From the NCBI GenBank assembly GCA_902362375.1, contig CABIVS010000003.1:223541-287540 (forward strand): a stretch of 64,000 bases of DNA, read 5' to 3'. This document shows, one piece after another, positions 10,101 to 18,796 of this stretch (position 1 is its first letter; each line of letters begins with the position of its first letter). The translations under genes and the position numbers were made by a program. This DNA is from Bacteroidaceae bacterium (GTDB taxonomy: Bacteria > Bacteroidota > Bacteroidia > Bacteroidales > Bacteroidaceae). Under the pieces are notes generated by a model that had not been told where the DNA came from, made no database searches, and saw nothing but the letters and a program-made list of their open reading frames with translations.

Positions 10101-10399
10101 CAAATGATTTTCCTGCTGCCAATGCTAATAAAGGGCTTGAACAATATACAGGATATTATGGACTACGTTATGTAGACGGTTCATTTATAAAGATTAAGAA
10201 CATAACCTTGGGATATAGCTTGCCGAAATCCATATTAAAATCAGCCGGTATAGAGAAATGTCGTTTCTATGCTACAATTACAAATCCGTTTGTATTTGCA
10301 AAAAGCCATTTGCTGAAAGACTATGATCCTGAAATGAATGGCTCTCTGAAGTACCCATTGACCAAACAATTTGTATTTGGTGTAAATGTTACATTCTAG
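7160..10399 (+). CDS. SusC/RagA-family TonB-dependent outer membrane transporter
   Basis: Outer-membrane beta-barrel that imports a glycan or peptide ligand with its SusD partner, driven by TonB. 1079 aa. A long N-terminal export signal is followed by a carboxypeptidase-regulatory-like domain (KTVKGTVVDESGEPLIGVSI, about residues 52-135), the TonB-box-like DEVVVVGYGTMKKRDLTGAI, a plug domain (LQGKVAGLDITRESGQAGSG, LFIIDGMPG, IESIEVLKDASSTAIYGSSG) and a barrel ending in an aromatic residue (FVFGVNVTF). There is no STN domain, so regulation through an anti-sigma factor is not expected. It is followed after 23 bp by susD. No glycoside hydrolase or regulator is adjacent, so the ligand is unknown. 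Confidence 0.95.
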   Translation: MRYNAFVEAWKNHHRRASMILGLSLLYAPLSYSVYAEDGVSNTMVQVVTQTKTVKGTVVDESGEPLIGVSIVVKGTSTGTITDFDGNFSINLPAGRKELVISYIGYKEQTVTVAGNGPVNVKMVSDTKALDEVVVVGYGTMKKRDLTGAITSVKSEDVVMNPGSNPMQALQGKVAGLDITRESGQAGSGVKMQLRGNRSFQKDSGNPLFIIDGMPGDYSTLNPNDIESIEVLKDASSTAIYGSSGANGVILITTKGGKEGKAIVNFNAYVGVNGWSRTPEMRSGESYIQTLRDASIGAGDGRWSSVADDKNLFTTDAEWNAHQNGQYIDWVDALLKTSVTQNYSVSVAGGTEKTKAYFSLNFSNEDGQFAQDSYKLYSSKIRVDHKIKNWMKVGIDTQLSYVHQNKADSDLQTLMASNPLGTLYNEDGSINPQPVADPSSTVYNYLLNEDKSLYRNQAQNLKVYFNPYLEITPLKGLTFITRAGASLGYSRSNTFTGEGSVQWYKANQTADGIKAQVKDSRSYNYKWENILTYNFQIKKVHDITLTAVTSWNHNRSDVTTLYQKGVSDNKFLWHNILDGNSATSGSTSYSMSKGMGYVGRLNYSYLGRYLLSASVRHDGSSRLAEGNKWDTFPAFSLGWRISDEKFMESTTNWLSNLKIRFGYGVTGSTAGIDPYSSAASLDATSVNMVLGGVLTPIYKFSQNIPNYLLTWEKSYNTNIGIDAAFLNNRIDVSMEYYNTKTKDVIWNKALPVVNGAFSPDGGTTANYTTNLNMCETSNKGFELALNTRNIITKNFTWSSSVTFNHNKEEITKLSGGDSDVLNNGDTGYALALGEAINSYYHYKLDGVWQKGEETDAAVFGAAPGDLKINIPNLVKEADGRFYKIDEETGRAAVDANGNVIYYTSDNKYTPSDADYQILGHNSPDWSLGFQNNFTWKDFDLSIFVYARYGQMFAYDMLTSYDPKGIRNFPTYFNYWTENNPSNDFPAANANKGLEQYTGYYGLRYVDGSFIKIKNITLGYSLPKSILKSAGIEKCRFYATITNPFVFAKSHLLKDYDPEMNGSLKYPLTKQFVFGVNVTF

Positions 10400-10422
10400 T
10401 TTTCACTAAAAAAAGTATTGAA

Positions 10423-12447
10423 ATGAAAAGAACAATCTATAAAATAGCAGCGCTTACATTCGCTGTGGCTTCAATGTCTGCCTGCTCGCTTGATGAGTAT
10501 AATCCAAGTCAAAAAACAGGGGATGAAATTCTTGCTACTTTTGATGGGCTCAAAGGATTACAATCTTACTGTTATTCATCACTTTATGGGCAGTTATTCA
10601 GTGTGTATGATTTCTTATCCGTTGCTGAAGGCGGAACGGACTGTTGGATAACTCCTGCAGGTAATCCTGATTATGCCAAACAGGTGATTTATTATGATGG
10701 TTTAGCCACAAATACCAATGCGACAAATAAGTTGTTTGGTCAGGCTTATTCTATGATCGGTAATTGTAATGCGGTAGTGACCAGAGCTGAATTGGTAACT
10801 GACGGTAATGAAAAGGATATAACGACTTTAGTGGCTGAAGCCCGTTGTCTCCGTGCATTCTATTACTCTATATTAGTGAATAATTATGGCAATGTAACAT
10901 TAACATTGGAAGAATCATCCCAAGATCCTATTTTGACTCCGCGGCGTAACTCGATTGAAGAACTATATACGCAGATAATTGATGATTTGAAATTTGCAGC
11001 CAACAATCTTGAGGACACCCCTTACGATAATAATCGTGCGCGTGTGACTAAGAAGACTGCGTTAGGACTTTTGGCTCGTGTCTACGCTCAAGGTGGAGGT
11101 GAATATGGTTTGACAGAGGATGGAGTATCTTATTGGCAGCGTGCAAAAGAAGTGGCAGAAGATATGATTTCAGCATATAGCAGTTGTCTTTATGATGATG
11201 TGGAAGATGTTTGGGCACCGGCGAACAATCGAAATAATAAGGAGGCCTTATTTATTGCTGCCGGTCCGGATGCAACAAATCTGGAGATTTGGAACGCGGG
11301 GACACAATGTAATAATAACTTTACTTATATGTATCCAAAACCAAATACTTTAACTATTTATCCAACACCGGATAATCAAAACTATTGGTATGGACGTACA
11401 AATAATAGTACTTTGGCACCCTCCAAGTATTTGTTGGATTGCTTTGATGCAGATTATGATAAGCGATGGGAGGTAACCTTTACGACCGCCTTTGTGCAGT
11501 TCTCCGGCGTACAGTCGGGAGGTAGCTACTTATTTACTAATAAGAAGCAAACATTGGATGATGGTACTACACCGAAAATAGGAACCAAACATGGTGTAAA
11601 TGATAACATTAGTTCATTTACAATTCTTACTCAAAATATGATTAATACTTATGGGTTGGATGCAAAATTTCATAATGAGTATATTTATCCATATGGTGAC
11701 TTGAATTATGCATATTACGATGGAACTTGGGCTCCGAAGCTTACTGCCAAGGTTTGGCCTAAAGGAGAAAATAGCGGTGATCCTTCCAAGTTGCAAGAAG
11801 TGAAGAATCCTTATGTAATCCCTTATCCTGTTGCTGAAGACGATGATAGAATTTGTTTCTATTTGTCAAAAGAAAAACTTTCGGATGCGGAAAAAGCGAA
11901 ACGTAGATATTATGTAATCAATATTGATGATTTGTTTGATAACGGACAATATCGTAAAACGGATATAAAAGTCACTAATGACAAAAACATGTATCCTGGT
12001 TTCAACAAATTTAATTGGCTATCGGAAGATTCATATAGTAGTAATCTGCAACGTAAGACAGGTGATGTATTCATTATGCGTATGGCTGAAGTATATCTGA
12101 TTGCTGCTGAAGCTAACCAGCAATTAGGAAATGGCGGAAAAGCGGCAGAATATCTGAATGTACTGAAAAAGCGTGCAGCTCGTGATGATGCATCTTACAA
12201 TGCCATGAAATTGAGTAATGCTACACAAAATGATGTTATGGACGAGTATGCTCGTGAATTATGTGGAGAATATCAACGTTGGGTGACGATGAAGCGTCAC
12301 AAAGATTCTTTCAAACAACGTCTTACTGTTGGTAATCCTCGTGCGGCTGAAAACTTTGATGAAAACAAGCATTATTTACGTCCGATCTCTTTTAACTTCT
12401 TGAGTCAGATTGATAATGCAGAAGAATATGGAAATAATGGGTATTAG
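10423..12447 (+). CDS. SusD/RagB-family nutrient-binding lipoprotein
   Basis: Surface lipoprotein that caps the SusC barrel and captures the ligand. 674 aa, longer than most SusD proteins (about 500-600). Lipoprotein signal MKRTIYKIAALTFAVASMSAC with Cys21. Typical family landmarks: an N-terminal TPR-like helical part (LVAEARCLRAFYYSILVNNYG; ELYTQIIDDLKFAANNL; ALGLLARVYAQ) and a C-terminal part with MRMAEVYLIAAEANQQLG and DEYARELCGEYQRWVTMKR. It ends at a strong terminator, so susC-susD is a two-gene transcript. Confidence 0.95.
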   Translation: MKRTIYKIAALTFAVASMSACSLDEYNPSQKTGDEILATFDGLKGLQSYCYSSLYGQLFSVYDFLSVAEGGTDCWITPAGNPDYAKQVIYYDGLATNTNATNKLFGQAYSMIGNCNAVVTRAELVTDGNEKDITTLVAEARCLRAFYYSILVNNYGNVTLTLEESSQDPILTPRRNSIEELYTQIIDDLKFAANNLEDTPYDNNRARVTKKTALGLLARVYAQGGGEYGLTEDGVSYWQRAKEVAEDMISAYSSCLYDDVEDVWAPANNRNNKEALFIAAGPDATNLEIWNAGTQCNNNFTYMYPKPNTLTIYPTPDNQNYWYGRTNNSTLAPSKYLLDCFDADYDKRWEVTFTTAFVQFSGVQSGGSYLFTNKKQTLDDGTTPKIGTKHGVNDNISSFTILTQNMINTYGLDAKFHNEYIYPYGDLNYAYYDGTWAPKLTAKVWPKGENSGDPSKLQEVKNPYVIPYPVAEDDDRICFYLSKEKLSDAEKAKRRYYVINIDDLFDNGQYRKTDIKVTNDKNMYPGFNKFNWLSEDSYSSNLQRKTGDVFIMRMAEVYLIAAEANQQLGNGGKAAEYLNVLKKRAARDDASYNAMKLSNATQNDVMDEYARELCGEYQRWVTMKRHKDSFKQRLTVGNPRAAENFDENKHYLRPISFNFLSQIDNAEEYGNNGY

Positions 12448-12478
12448 AACTCTTACAGATTAAATTTTAAATTAGGAG

Positions 12479-12509
12479 GGGATATGTCGCGATGACATAT
12501 CCCTTTTTT
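12479..12509 (+). terminator. Intrinsic terminator of the susC-susD unit
   Basis: Perfect 10-bp stem GGGATATGTC / GACATATCCC with a 5-nt loop (GCGAT), followed by six T. Confidence 0.92.
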
Positions 12510-12521
12510 ATATATTTTCTT

Positions 12522-12529
12522 TATCTTTG
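12522..12529 (+). promoter_or_regulatory. -7 box for the carbonic anhydrase gene
   Basis: TATCTTTG. The start of transcription would fall near 12536, downstream of an in-frame start at 12527, and so supports the ATG at 12566 as the real start. Confidence 0.6.
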
Positions 12530-12565
12530 TGCCATCGAACAGAGCTTTATAATTTAAGCGGAACT

Positions 12566-13108
12566 ATGATAGAAGAAATATTAGCTTACAACAAAGAATT
12601 TGTTGAGAACAAGGGATATGAATCGTATATTACCAACAAATATCCCGATAAGAAAATAGCTATTCTTTCCTGTATGGACACCCGACTGACTGCTTTGCTT
12701 CCAGCCGCATTAGGAATTAAGAATGGCGATGTAAAAATGATAAAGAATGCAGGTGGCGTTATTTCCCATCCTTTCGGTAGCGTGATCCGGAGTTTACTCG
12801 TAGCTATCTTTGAACTGGGTGTGGAGGAGATAATGGTGATTGCTCATTCTGATTGTGGAGCTTGTCACATGCATAGTGAAACGATGCTTGAAAAGATGAC
12901 GGCACGGGGGATAAATCCGGATTATATTGACATGATGCGCTTCTGCGGAGTTGATTTTCATGCCTGGCTGGATGGCTTCGAAGATACGGAAAAGTCCGTG
13001 AGGGGAACAGTCGATTTTATCGTGCGTCATCCTTTGATTCCTTCAGATGTGACAGTTTACGGATTTATTATCGATTCTACAACTGGAGAATTAACACGGA
13101 TTGTATAG
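12566..13108 (+). CDS. Beta-class carbonic anhydrase
   Basis: Zinc enzyme that interconverts CO2 and bicarbonate, which feeds bicarbonate to carboxylating steps (for instance PEP carboxykinase in Bacteroides). 180 aa from the ATG at 12566. The zinc site is visible: Cys36 and Asp38 with Arg40 in CMDTR, then His94 and Cys97 in AHSDCGAC. The Asp-Arg dyad is conserved. No signal peptide, so cytoplasmic. It has its own promoter and probably ends at the hairpin 13167-13191. Convergent with the small gene at 13114-13332. Confidence 0.92.
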   Translation: MIEEILAYNKEFVENKGYESYITNKYPDKKIAILSCMDTRLTALLPAALGIKNGDVKMIKNAGGVISHPFGSVIRSLLVAIFELGVEEIMVIAHSDCGACHMHSETMLEKMTARGINPDYIDMMRFCGVDFHAWLDGFEDTEKSVRGTVDFIVRHPLIPSDVTVYGFIIDSTTGELTRIV

Positions 13109-13113
13109 ATAAA

Positions 13114-13332
13114 CTATCTTTTTAATACCTCTAAATATAGTGACGCTATCCTGAATACAAAAAAATAAGGCAGCTTTTTATCGGCTGCCTTTATCTTTCT
13201 ACGGTTATATACTTTCTTTGACTGGTGCACTCGTTTGTGACAAATAGGGTGCCCGTACATCTCAATTTCTGCCTCACGGCTAGCTTTACGATTCGCTTTA
13301 ACGTAATCGTCTTGTGTAATTCGCTTTTTCAT
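13114..13332 (-). CDS. Small basic hypothetical protein
   Basis: 72 aa, rich in Lys and Arg. The start MKKRITQDDYVKANRKASRE lies about 14 nt after the start point expected from a -7 box at 13353-13360, which supports expression. I have an impression that short basic proteins with a similar N-terminus and a -KAxDKxLPYFF- segment occur in Bacteroides, but I cannot verify it. No catalytic motif; the single His-Pro-Ile-Cys-His stretch could bind a metal or nucleic acid but that is speculation. Odd feature: codons 49-58 are encoded by a terminator-like hairpin, and the stop codon lies about 50 nt past it. Confidence 0.6.
   Translation of the reverse strand: MKKRITQDDYVKANRKASREAEIEMYGHPICHKRVHQSKKVYNRRKIKAADKKLPYFFVFRIASLYLEVLKR
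13167..13191. terminator. Bidirectional terminator-like hairpin inside the small gene
   Basis: AAGGCAGC / GCTGCCTT, 8-bp perfect stem with a 9-nt loop. On the minus strand it is followed by ATTTTTTTG, a good terminator tail; on the plus strand the tail TTATCTTTCT is weaker and would serve the carbonic anhydrase gene. Confidence 0.65.
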
Positions 13333-13352
13333 AATGAAATTATTTCTCTGTG

Positions 13353-13360
13353 CAAAGATA
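13353..13360 (-). promoter_or_regulatory. -7 box for the small basic protein
   Basis: TATCTTTG on the minus strand, about 20 nt before the ATG at 13332. Confidence 0.5.
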
Positions 13361-13415
13361 CGATATATTCTTCATTTAGTATAAACTTTTATTTCCTATT
13401 ACGCTCGGTTTGCAT

Positions 13416-13423
13416 TATCTTTG
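13416..13423 (+). promoter_or_regulatory. -7 box for the nitroreductase operon
   Basis: TATCTTTG, 31 nt before the ATG at 13455. Confidence 0.55.
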
Positions 13424-13454
13424 CATACATTAATCAAATGAAACCGGAAATAAT

Positions 13455-13991
13455 ATGGAAAATTTCAGTGAATTGATAAAGAACCGTCGTAGTATGCGGA
13501 AGTTCACCGATGAAGAATTGACACAAGATCAGGTAGTTGCATTGATGAAAGCAGCTTTGATGTCTCCTTCTTCCAAACGTAGTAATAGTTGGCAGTTTGT
13601 AGTGGTTGATGATAAAGAGGTATTGAAAGAATTGTCTCATTGCAAAGAACAGGCTTCTTCGTTCATTGCCGACGCAGCTTTGGCGATTGTTGTAATGGCC
13701 GATCCGTTGGCTAGCGATGTTTGGATTGAAGACGCTTCCATTGCTTCCATCATGATACAGTTGCAGGCTGAAGATCTTGGCTTGGGAAGTTGTTGGGTGC
13801 AGGTTCGCGAACGTTTCACTGCTACCGGAATGCCTTCCGATGAATTTGTCCATGGAATTTTGGATATTCCCTTGCAACTTCAGATTCTTTCTGTCATTGC
13901 TATCGGCCATAAAGGGATGGAACGTAAACCTTTCAATGAGGAACATCTTCAATGGGAGAAAATTCATATTAATAAGTTTGGAGGAAAATAA
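13455..13991 (+). CDS. Nitroreductase-family FMN oxidoreductase
   Basis: 178 aa, standard length for the short nitroreductase family; reduces nitro groups, quinones or flavins with NAD(P)H using FMN. The N-terminal FMN-binding signature NRRSMRKFTDEELTQDQV and SPSSKRSNSWQFVVV are clear, and AEDLGLGSCWVQVRE is the second family block. Cytoplasmic. First gene of a plus-strand run with 2 bp to the membrane protein gene and 7 bp further to the next, so probably cotranscribed through to the HAD gene. The physiological substrate is not known. Confidence 0.9.
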   Translation: MENFSELIKNRRSMRKFTDEELTQDQVVALMKAALMSPSSKRSNSWQFVVVDDKEVLKELSHCKEQASSFIADAALAIVVMADPLASDVWIEDASIASIMIQLQAEDLGLGSCWVQVRERFTATGMPSDEFVHGILDIPLQLQILSVIAIGHKGMERKPFNEEHLQWEKIHINKFGGK

Positions 13992-13993
13992 GC

Positions 13994-14329
13994 ATGGGAG
14001 CTGCTAAAGCGAATAATAGTAAAGATACCTATCTGGCTACCGCTGTTACCTTTATTGTAATCGGAGCACTTTTTCTGATCGATAAGTTGATTCATTTTTC
14101 TTCCATCGGGCTACCATGGGTAATGAATAAGGACAATATGTTATTGTACGCTTCGATCTGTTTCCTTATTTTCAAACGCGATAAATCAATTGGTCTGGTG
14201 TTGCTTGGCCTTTGGCTAGTGATGAATATCGGTTTGGTAATATCCTTATTAGGTTCGTTATCCGGATATCTGTTGCCATTGACATTGCTCATCATCGGAA
14301 TCATTTTATTCTGGTTTGCAAAACGATAA
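13994..14329 (+). CDS. Small membrane protein, function unknown
   Basis: 111 aa with four hydrophobic stretches: ATAVTFIVIGALFLIDKL (about 15-32), MLLYASICFLIF (about 49-60), SIGLVLLGLWLVMNIGLVIS (about 65-84) and LLPLTLLIIGIILFW (about 93-107). The pattern resembles the short membrane modules found in LiaI/LiaF-like and DUF5668-type proteins, but I cannot assign it. It lies between nitroreductase and the Rossmann protein with very short spacers, so it belongs to that transcript. Confidence 0.75.
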   Translation: MGAAKANNSKDTYLATAVTFIVIGALFLIDKLIHFSSIGLPWVMNKDNMLLYASICFLIFKRDKSIGLVLLGLWLVMNIGLVISLLGSLSGYLLPLTLLIIGIILFWFAKR

Positions 14330-14336
14330 GAGAATA

Positions 14337-15633
<1,297 letters not shown>

Positions 15634-15637
15634 ATGG

Positions 15638-15804
15638 ATTAGACGATTGGACAATTTACGATTGGAGTATCTTTGTAAATTAATCCGGTGATGTCAATAG
15701 CAGTACTTTTGACCGTCAACGAAATTGCTCTTAATCATCAACAGAAACATTTTTCAATCATCAATAAAAAGTATTTTCAATCGTAAATAGTAAATCGTCA
15801 AATC
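15638..15804. repeat. Degenerate long inverted repeat in the 183-bp gap before maf
   Basis: Left arm 15638-15666 (contains GACAATTTACGATTGG) and right arm 15776-15804 (contains CAATCGTAAATAGTAAATCG) match as inverted copies at about three quarters of positions. The right arm is made of tandem AATCGT-AAAT words and is preceded by two AATCATCAA words. A -7-like TATCTTTG at 15668-15675 lies just inside the left arm and may drive maf. Confidence 0.5.
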
Positions 15805-15816
15805 GTAAATAAAATC

Positions 15817-16398
15817 ATGCTTGATAACTTAAAGAAATACCGGATTATATTAGCTTCCAATTCTCCCCGTCGGAAAGAACTGATGTCAGGACTGGGAGTA
15901 GACTATGTAGTCAGAACATTGCCGGATATAGACGAGTCATATCCGGACACATTGGTGGGTGCTGAAATACCTGAATATATTGCTCGTGAAAAGGCAGATG
16001 CTTACCGTACCATGATGAAGCCGGGAGAATTATTGATTACGGCAGATACCATAGTCTGGTTAGATGGGAAAGTACTTGGAAAACCGGAGGGCAGGGAAGG
16101 AGCCGTTGAAATGCTTCGTACTCTTTCGGGAAAATCTCATCAGGTCTTCACAGGAGTTTGCCTGACTACTACCGAGTGGCAAAAAAGCTTTACCGCTTCC
16201 TCCGAAGTATTGTTTGATGTCTTGTCGGAAGATGAAATCCTGTATTACGTAGATCGTTATCAGCCAATGGATAAGGCAGGAGCTTATGGCGTTCAGGAAT
16301 GGATCGGATATATCGGGGTTAAATCAATTTCCGGTAGTTTCTATAATATTATGGGACTTCCTATACAGAAACTGTACGGAGAGTTGAAAAAGCTATAG
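15817..16398 (+). CDS. maf: Maf-like nucleoside triphosphate pyrophosphatase
   Basis: 193 aa. House-cleaning enzyme that hydrolyses non-canonical or certain canonical nucleoside triphosphates (dTTP/UTP class) to the monophosphate. Motifs: N-terminal LASNSPRRKELMSGLG, catalytic TADTIVWLDGKVLGKP, SGKSHQVFTGVCL, and DKAGAYGVQEWIGY. No signal peptide; cytoplasmic. It follows the HAD gene after an intergenic repeat and ends before a strong bidirectional terminator. Confidence 0.93.
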   Translation: MLDNLKKYRIILASNSPRRKELMSGLGVDYVVRTLPDIDESYPDTLVGAEIPEYIAREKADAYRTMMKPGELLITADTIVWLDGKVLGKPEGREGAVEMLRTLSGKSHQVFTGVCLTTTEWQKSFTASSEVLFDVLSEDEILYYVDRYQPMDKAGAYGVQEWIGYIGVKSISGSFYNIMGLPIQKLYGELKKL

Positions 16399-16486
16399 TA
16401 AGTATCTTGAATCTATCTGAATATATCAGTGTAATTAACGTATTGATTACATAAAATACATAAGATATACTTAGTACAATAATGCA

Positions 16487-16526
16487 AAAAAGGCTGCCTT
16501 GAAATAGAAAATGAGGCAGCCTTTTT
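16487..16526. terminator. Bidirectional terminator between maf and the TPR gene
   Basis: Perfect 13-bp inverted repeat AAAAAGGCTGCCT / AGGCAGCCTTTTT with a 14-nt loop; T-runs on both strands serve the convergent genes. Confidence 0.93.
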
Positions 16527-16581
16527 CTGTATTTTTAAGCAGGAACATTTACTGAATATCCCAAACTGAAAGATGCGAAAA

Positions 16582-18789
16582 CTATAATAAATCCAGCATC
16601 AGAGGAATATCTTCTTCCCGAATTCCTTGTGTGAGAAGAGCCTCTTCATCTTTATGGAACATTTCCAAGAATCGTTCCCGGTTTCCACTTGCCGTAATGG
16701 CTTTTCCATAGAAAACGGCAGCTTTCTGAATATCTCCCATCACCCAAGCAACATGTCCTGCATTCATATAGTCAATAGCCAGAGGCTTTTGTTCTATTAT
16801 TTTTTCATAATACTTCATCGCCTGTTCATGTTTCTGGCTGATGAATGAACACCAGCCGATACCACGCCATGCCTTGATGCAATTGCTCTCGATGAAATCC
16901 AGTTTGAAGAAATAATTCAGTGCTTCTTCATATTGCCCCAATTCAGCCAGACAACTACCGATATGGAAAGTCACGTTGGTATCTTCCGGAGCAGCTTCTT
17001 CTACCTTTTTGTAGTAGGTGATTGCTACCTGATAGTTTCTGTTCAGCCGATAACAAATAGCCAGATGGCGATTGTTCCAGATATTATCCGGTTTCAGCGT
17101 GTCTGCTTTCAGGTAAGCCTGAATAGCCTCTGCATATTTCTTCCTTTTTTGCAATGCATAGCCAAACTTCTGATAATATTCCGCACTCTCTCCTTCGAAT
17201 CCGCCAATCGTTTCCAACTCCTCATAAATTTCGATAGCCTCGTCCCAACGTTCCTTTGACAGGTAGAAATCGGCAATGGGAAACAATACATCTTCCCAGT
17301 GTAATATATTGTCAAGTGCAGGGACATGATGAAGATCGAGCTTCTCTTTAAAAATATCTCTGAATTCACTCTTGCGCACACTAAGTTTGAAGAAACGATA
17401 CAAATCGTGCAGGTATTGGTTGCTGACCGTTCCCGGACGTTCATTGAATTTCTTCATCGTCTCAACATTCGATTTCTCCGCCAATTCTGCAACCTGCTGT
17501 TCGTTCAGTTGGCTCAACATCATATCCTGTTGTGACTGTGGCAATTGATGGATCGTGAAAAAGAGCGAGTACTTATCACTATTGCTGAAAAACCCCGATT
17601 GAAGAATTAAATCCAGTAGACTGCCTCCCTGATTTCCCGCCTGCTTCATTGCCTTGAGCACATTAGACTGTTGCTTGCTGAATGGATAAAACCAGTTATG
17701 TACCTCGCGGAAGAACGGATAGTTTTTCAATGCCGCAAAAGTGCTCATATATACATCTGCACCCTCCAACTGCAATTCGTTCATTTCACGCAATTTATCC
17801 CCCAGTCCGGATTTCTCGAATGCATCTTCCCAATCCGGATTCATATCGTTGTTCTCTTCATCGCTTTCTTCAAAGCCGAACCGCATATTTTTCATGGAGG
17901 AAACATTCTTCAGCATTTCGGGAATAATCTCCTCCCTCATCTTTTTATCAATCTTTTCCGTTTCCTGACATAATAGCATTTGGCGGTAAATACGTGCGAC
18001 ATCTTCTCTGAATGAAGGAATTTCTTCCATGAGATCCACCCTTTTTATCAGTTCCGGATAGAAAGTAAGGCGGCTTCTGTAAATGTGGAAAATAATCATC
18101 GCACCAACCAATGCCCGTTGACTGACGTTGACGTTGGGATGCTCGTAAGCATCAAGCAACCACATTATTTTTCGTAAGTCGAAACATTCCATCAAGCTTA
18201 ATGTGAGGGCGCTGACAAACAAACATAAGTCATCTCCCGGAAGTAATTCCGAGGCAAGCATGGCTTTTGCATCTTCCTCGTCTTCGGGAGTCCATGCACT
18301 GTTCGTCCATGTTCTGATAAACATAAACTTGAGCGTGTCCTCATGCCGCTTTAATACTTCATCCATCTTTTCGTCAGACAGTAATCCGCTGACTGCCAAG
18401 TCGTCATTAAAAGACTCCAGTATGTGCAATATGGTTTTAAGACCATAGTTTGACAAGTCTGGCGATTTGGGAGTGCGTCGTACTTCATGATAGTATCTTG
18501 ATGAAGCGTTATCCAATATGAGCAAACGTGATTGGTCGGCAATTCCCCACGTGTCTGATACCATTTTCTGATACAGATTCCACCGTTCAGGGTCATTTGC
18601 TCCTTGTTTCATGTATTCCAGCATATACTTGTAGGAAGTCTGCAATTGTTCCAGGCGGGTACGCAGATCCCAGTCAGGACACTGCCACAGCAGAGATTCC
18701 AACTGCATCAAAGCTTCCTTGAGTCTTTTCTCTTCAAGTAAGGTACGTATATATGCGTATTGTTCATTAATCGTTTTTTCGTTCATCAT
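16582..18789 (-). CDS. Large cytoplasmic TPR repeat protein
   Basis: 735 aa, no signal peptide or membrane helix. The N-terminal two thirds are helical without a recognised domain; the C-terminal part (about 480-700) carries a run of TPR units, for example DFYLSKERWDEAIEIYEELE, YGYALQ-style repeats such as GYALQKRKKYAEAIQAYLKA, HLAICYRLNRNYQVAITYYK, GSCLAELGQYEEALNYFFKL and KHEQAMKYYEKIIEQKP. Probably an assembly or scaffold protein; no partner can be named. Starts at one of two adjacent ATGs (18789 or 18786). It lies 7 bp after the DUF418 gene, so the two are likely one transcript. Confidence 0.85.
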   Translation of the reverse strand: MMNEKTINEQYAYIRTLLEEKRLKEALMQLESLLWQCPDWDLRTRLEQLQTSYKYMLEYMKQGANDPERWNLYQKMVSDTWGIADQSRLLILDNASSRYYHEVRRTPKSPDLSNYGLKTILHILESFNDDLAVSGLLSDEKMDEVLKRHEDTLKFMFIRTWTNSAWTPEDEEDAKAMLASELLPGDDLCLFVSALTLSLMECFDLRKIMWLLDAYEHPNVNVSQRALVGAMIIFHIYRSRLTFYPELIKRVDLMEEIPSFREDVARIYRQMLLCQETEKIDKKMREEIIPEMLKNVSSMKNMRFGFEESDEENNDMNPDWEDAFEKSGLGDKLREMNELQLEGADVYMSTFAALKNYPFFREVHNWFYPFSKQQSNVLKAMKQAGNQGGSLLDLILQSGFFSNSDKYSLFFTIHQLPQSQQDMMLSQLNEQQVAELAEKSNVETMKKFNERPGTVSNQYLHDLYRFFKLSVRKSEFRDIFKEKLDLHHVPALDNILHWEDVLFPIADFYLSKERWDEAIEIYEELETIGGFEGESAEYYQKFGYALQKRKKYAEAIQAYLKADTLKPDNIWNNRHLAICYRLNRNYQVAITYYKKVEEAAPEDTNVTFHIGSCLAELGQYEEALNYFFKLDFIESNCIKAWRGIGWCSFISQKHEQAMKYYEKIIEQKPLAIDYMNAGHVAWVMGDIQKAAVFYGKAITASGNRERFLEMFHKDEEALLTQGIREEDIPLMLDLL

Positions 18790-18796
18790 TATTTAA

